Source of the DNA: an uncultured Mucilaginibacter sp.
GTDB lineage: Bacteria; Bacteroidota; Bacteroidia; Sphingobacteriales; Sphingobacteriaceae
Assembly (NCBI GenBank): GCA_913775265.1
Contig: CAJYJH010000045.1
Coordinates: 1 to 64,000 of the forward strand
Length of the DNA stretch: 64,000 nt
Direction: 5' to 3'
The position numbers and the translations under genes were made by a program. Below, one piece after another: positions 61,850-64,000 of this stretch (positions are counted from its first letter, which is position 1; each line of letters opens with the position of its first letter). The notes under the pieces are model-generated. The model saw only the letters and a program-made list of their open reading frames with translations. It was not told the DNA's origin and did not search any database.

Positions 61850-64000
61850 ATGTTTAAAAACTACATCACCGTCGTCTTCCGCAGCCTGAAAAACAACCTG
61901 GGTTTTTCGTTCATCAACATTGCAGGTTTAGCCATTGGTATGGCTGCCACGGTGTTAATTGCACTGTGGGTGAACAACGAGATTGGATATGACCGTTTTC
62001 ATAAAAATGTTAATCAGATTTACGTAGCGTATAACCGCAGTTTGTTTGAAGGCGAAATCAGGACATGGCGGTCTACGCCCAGTCCGCTTGGTCCGGCACT
62101 TAAGCAAGAGTTTCCGGAGGTAAAATATGCGGTACGGGTTGATTACAATGAAAAGCACTTAGCCGATTATCAGGGAAAAAAGCTACAGGCCGATGGCTAC
62201 AACGCCGACCCTGATTTTTTAAAGATGTTCAGCTTTCCTTTATTGAGCGGTAACATCAATACTTGCCTTGCCGGTAACGACCATTTAATTGTAACCGAAA
62301 CCTTTGCCCGCAAAATGTTTGGCACGGCCGATGCAGTAGGCAAGGTGATGAAGCTGGATAATAAATTTGACTTCGTCATTGGCGGTGTACTGAAAGATAT
62401 GCCCGCCAATACCCGCTTTACGGCAGACTTTATCGCGCCCTGGGCGTTCCTCAAAAGACAGTACGGGCAAGAGCGAATGTATTGGGGCAACAACAGCATC
62501 CGTACTTATGTGCAACTACTACCCAACACCAACCTCGATGATTTTAACCGTAAAGTGAGCGGCATTACCATCCGCCACAGTAATCACGAAGAAGACAACC
62601 GGGTGTTTATGTATCCCCTAAAAGATTACTACCTGCAAGGCGTATTTAAAAACGGCAAACTGGAAGGGGGCCGCATTGAGATTGTGCGCCTGTTTACTGT
62701 GGTGGCCTGTTTTATATTGCTGATTGCCTGTATCAACTTCATGAATCTGAGCACTGCGCGGGGCGATAAGCGGGCTAAAGAAGTAGGCGTACGTAAAGCC
62801 ATAGGTGCAGTTAAGCAGGCGCTGGTGGCCCAGTTTTTAATAGAGTCGGTTATTATTGCTGCAATAGCCGGTGTTTTGGGGCTGTTGCTGGCACAGCTTA
62901 GCCTGCCTCACTTTAATAATTTAATACAAACACAGCTGGCCATACCTTATACCAATACAGTATTTATTGCCGCTGTAGTTGGCTTTATATTACTAACTGG
63001 TTTACTGGCCGGCTGCTACCCGGCGCTTTATCTATCGTCGTTTAAGGCGGTATCGGTTCTTAAGGGAGCACATCGTAAGGTGAGCGCTTTAATTACGCCC
63101 CGTAAAGTGCTGGTGGTAACCCAATTTACCTTTGCCGTAGTGATGATTGTAAGCACGATCATCATCCGCAGGCAAATACAATACGCGCAAGACCGCGATA
63201 ACGGTTACGAACAGGCAAGCTTGTTGTACGTGCCCTTTAGTGGCGACATAGACAAAAATAAGCAGTTGATTAAGTCCGAGTTGTTGAGCAGCAGGGCCGC
63301 TTCGGCTGTGTCTATCACCAGTTCAGACATGATCACAGGAAACTCTAACTCGTGGGGTGTAGAGTGGCAGGGCAAACCTGTGGGTTCAAAAATCACTTTC
63401 GACCGCATGGCTACGTTGGGCGATTTCGGCAAAACAATGAAACTAAAATTCGTGAGTGGTCGCGACATCGACCCTCAAAGCTATCCAACCGATTCTACCG
63501 CCTGTTTAATCAACGAATCGGCTGCGCGTATTATGAATTTTAAAAACCCGATAGGCCAGTTAGTAGACTATGAGGAAGTGAAGTGGCACATTGTAGGAGT
63601 ATTTAAGGATTTTGTATGGCAATCGCCGTTTGAAAGTATGAGTCCAATGTTTGTAACCGGGCCCAAATCAGAGTGGAGTAATTGTATCAACATCAGGCTT
63701 AATCCGGCACAATCTTTAAGCGTTTCCTTGCAAAAGGCCGAAACCATATTTAAAAAATACAATCCGGCGTTTCCATTCACACCATCGTTTGTAGACCAGG
63801 AGTATCAGCGTAAATTTACCGAACAGCAGCGCACCGGTAAACTGGCAGGTACTTTTGCTATACTCACCATCCTGATTTCGTGTTTGGGGCTGTTCGGGCT
63901 GGCCGCCTACATGGCTGCAAGCCGCACCAAAGAGATTGGAGTGCGCAAAGTGCTGGGCGCTTCGGTAGCCAACGTAACGGCATTAATCTCTAAAGAGTTT
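61850..64000 (+). CDS. MacB/FtsX-type ABC permease, third copy (partial, runs off the window)
   Basis: From ATG 61850 the frame stays open to the last base of the window (717 codons), so the C-terminus is missing. The layout is the same as in the two preceding permeases: SLKNNLGFSFINIAGLAIG near the N-terminus, a periplasmic domain, a first FtsX module (KRAKEVGVRKAIGAVKQ), a second periplasmic part and the start of the last FtsX module (RTKEIGVRKVLGASVANV). It lies behind a terminator, so it may have its own promoter or be expressed at a lower level. It lacks an ATPase gene of its own inside the window. Confidence 0.85.
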   Translation, partial: MFKNYITVVFRSLKNNLGFSFINIAGLAIGMAATVLIALWVNNEIGYDRFHKNVNQIYVAYNRSLFEGEIRTWRSTPSPLGPALKQEFPEVKYAVRVDYNEKHLADYQGKKLQADGYNADPDFLKMFSFPLLSGNINTCLAGNDHLIVTETFARKMFGTADAVGKVMKLDNKFDFVIGGVLKDMPANTRFTADFIAPWAFLKRQYGQERMYWGNNSIRTYVQLLPNTNLDDFNRKVSGITIRHSNHEEDNRVFMYPLKDYYLQGVFKNGKLEGGRIEIVRLFTVVACFILLIACINFMNLSTARGDKRAKEVGVRKAIGAVKQALVAQFLIESVIIAAIAGVLGLLLAQLSLPHFNNLIQTQLAIPYTNTVFIAAVVGFILLTGLLAGCYPALYLSSFKAVSVLKGAHRKVSALITPRKVLVVTQFTFAVVMIVSTIIIRRQIQYAQDRDNGYEQASLLYVPFSGDIDKNKQLIKSELLSSRAASAVSITSSDMITGNSNSWGVEWQGKPVGSKITFDRMATLGDFGKTMKLKFVSGRDIDPQSYPTDSTACLINESAARIMNFKNPIGQLVDYEEVKWHIVGVFKDFVWQSPFESMSPMFVTGPKSEWSNCINIRLNPAQSLSVSLQKAETIFKKYNPAFPFTPSFVDQEYQRKFTEQQRTGKLAGTFAILTILISCLGLFGLAAYMAASRTKEIGVRKVLGASVANVTALISKEF

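Overview
The window looks like the chromosome of a Bacteroidota species, most likely family Sphingobacteriaceae (a Mucilaginibacter/Pedobacter-type organism). The grounds are a SusC/SusD pair, Bacteroidota-type promoters (TTTG ... TAnnTTTG), few Shine-Dalgarno sequences, several TTG/GTG starts, a split DsbD, many MacB/FtsX-type permeases and arabinan-degrading enzymes. This is inferred from gene content alone; no search was run.

Layout. 1-3.4 kb: cysteine synthase and a two-gene DsbD-type thiol exporter. 3.5-11.8 kb: carbohydrate enzymes (clan GH-D alpha-galactosidase-like protein, GH43 with CBM-like domains, GH127 beta-L-arabinofuranosidase). 11.9-12.6 kb: a complete ribosome-mediated transcription attenuator (Ile/Val-rich leader peptide, antiterminator, terminator) in front of an orphan ilvN-like ACT gene. 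12.7-18.4 kb: a class III nucleotide cyclase, then an exosortase cassette (small Cys-rich sorting substrate, exosortase, MauE-thioredoxin fusion, small membrane protein) lying between an intact gene and a decayed paralog of it. 18.4-27.7 kb: housekeeping and redox genes (Gfo/Idh/MocA oxidoreductase, tRNA-Arg, MOSC protein, MsrA, a GAF-PAS-DHp signalling protein, SPL-like radical SAM protein, SDR, GDSL esterase, FAH protein). 27.9-31.0 kb: surface polysaccharide genes (GT8, GT2, flippase). 31.0-39.3 kb: a structured dispersed repeat, a 1-Cys peroxiredoxin, an Rrf2 regulator, a YbbA-YbbP-TesA-like operon and unknowns. 39.7-47.1 kb: anmK-susC-susD-serine hydrolase, read here as a candidate locus for anhydro-muropeptide uptake and recycling. 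47.2-51.2 kb: htpG, then a VOC/MarR pair with a palindromic operator, bracketed by two halves of the dispersed repeat. 51.2-64 kb: an NtrY/NtrC-like two-component pair divergent from an adaptor-ATPase-permease cluster with three MacB-type permeases, the last running off the window.

The strongest items for follow-up are the exosortase cassette with linked disulfide machinery (14.8-17.2 kb), the ilv-type attenuator on a lone ACT-domain gene (11.92-12.05 kb), the anmK-SusCD-hydrolase operon (39.7-47.1 kb), and the repeat family whose copy appears to be split around the VOC/MarR cassette (49.2-51.0 kb).
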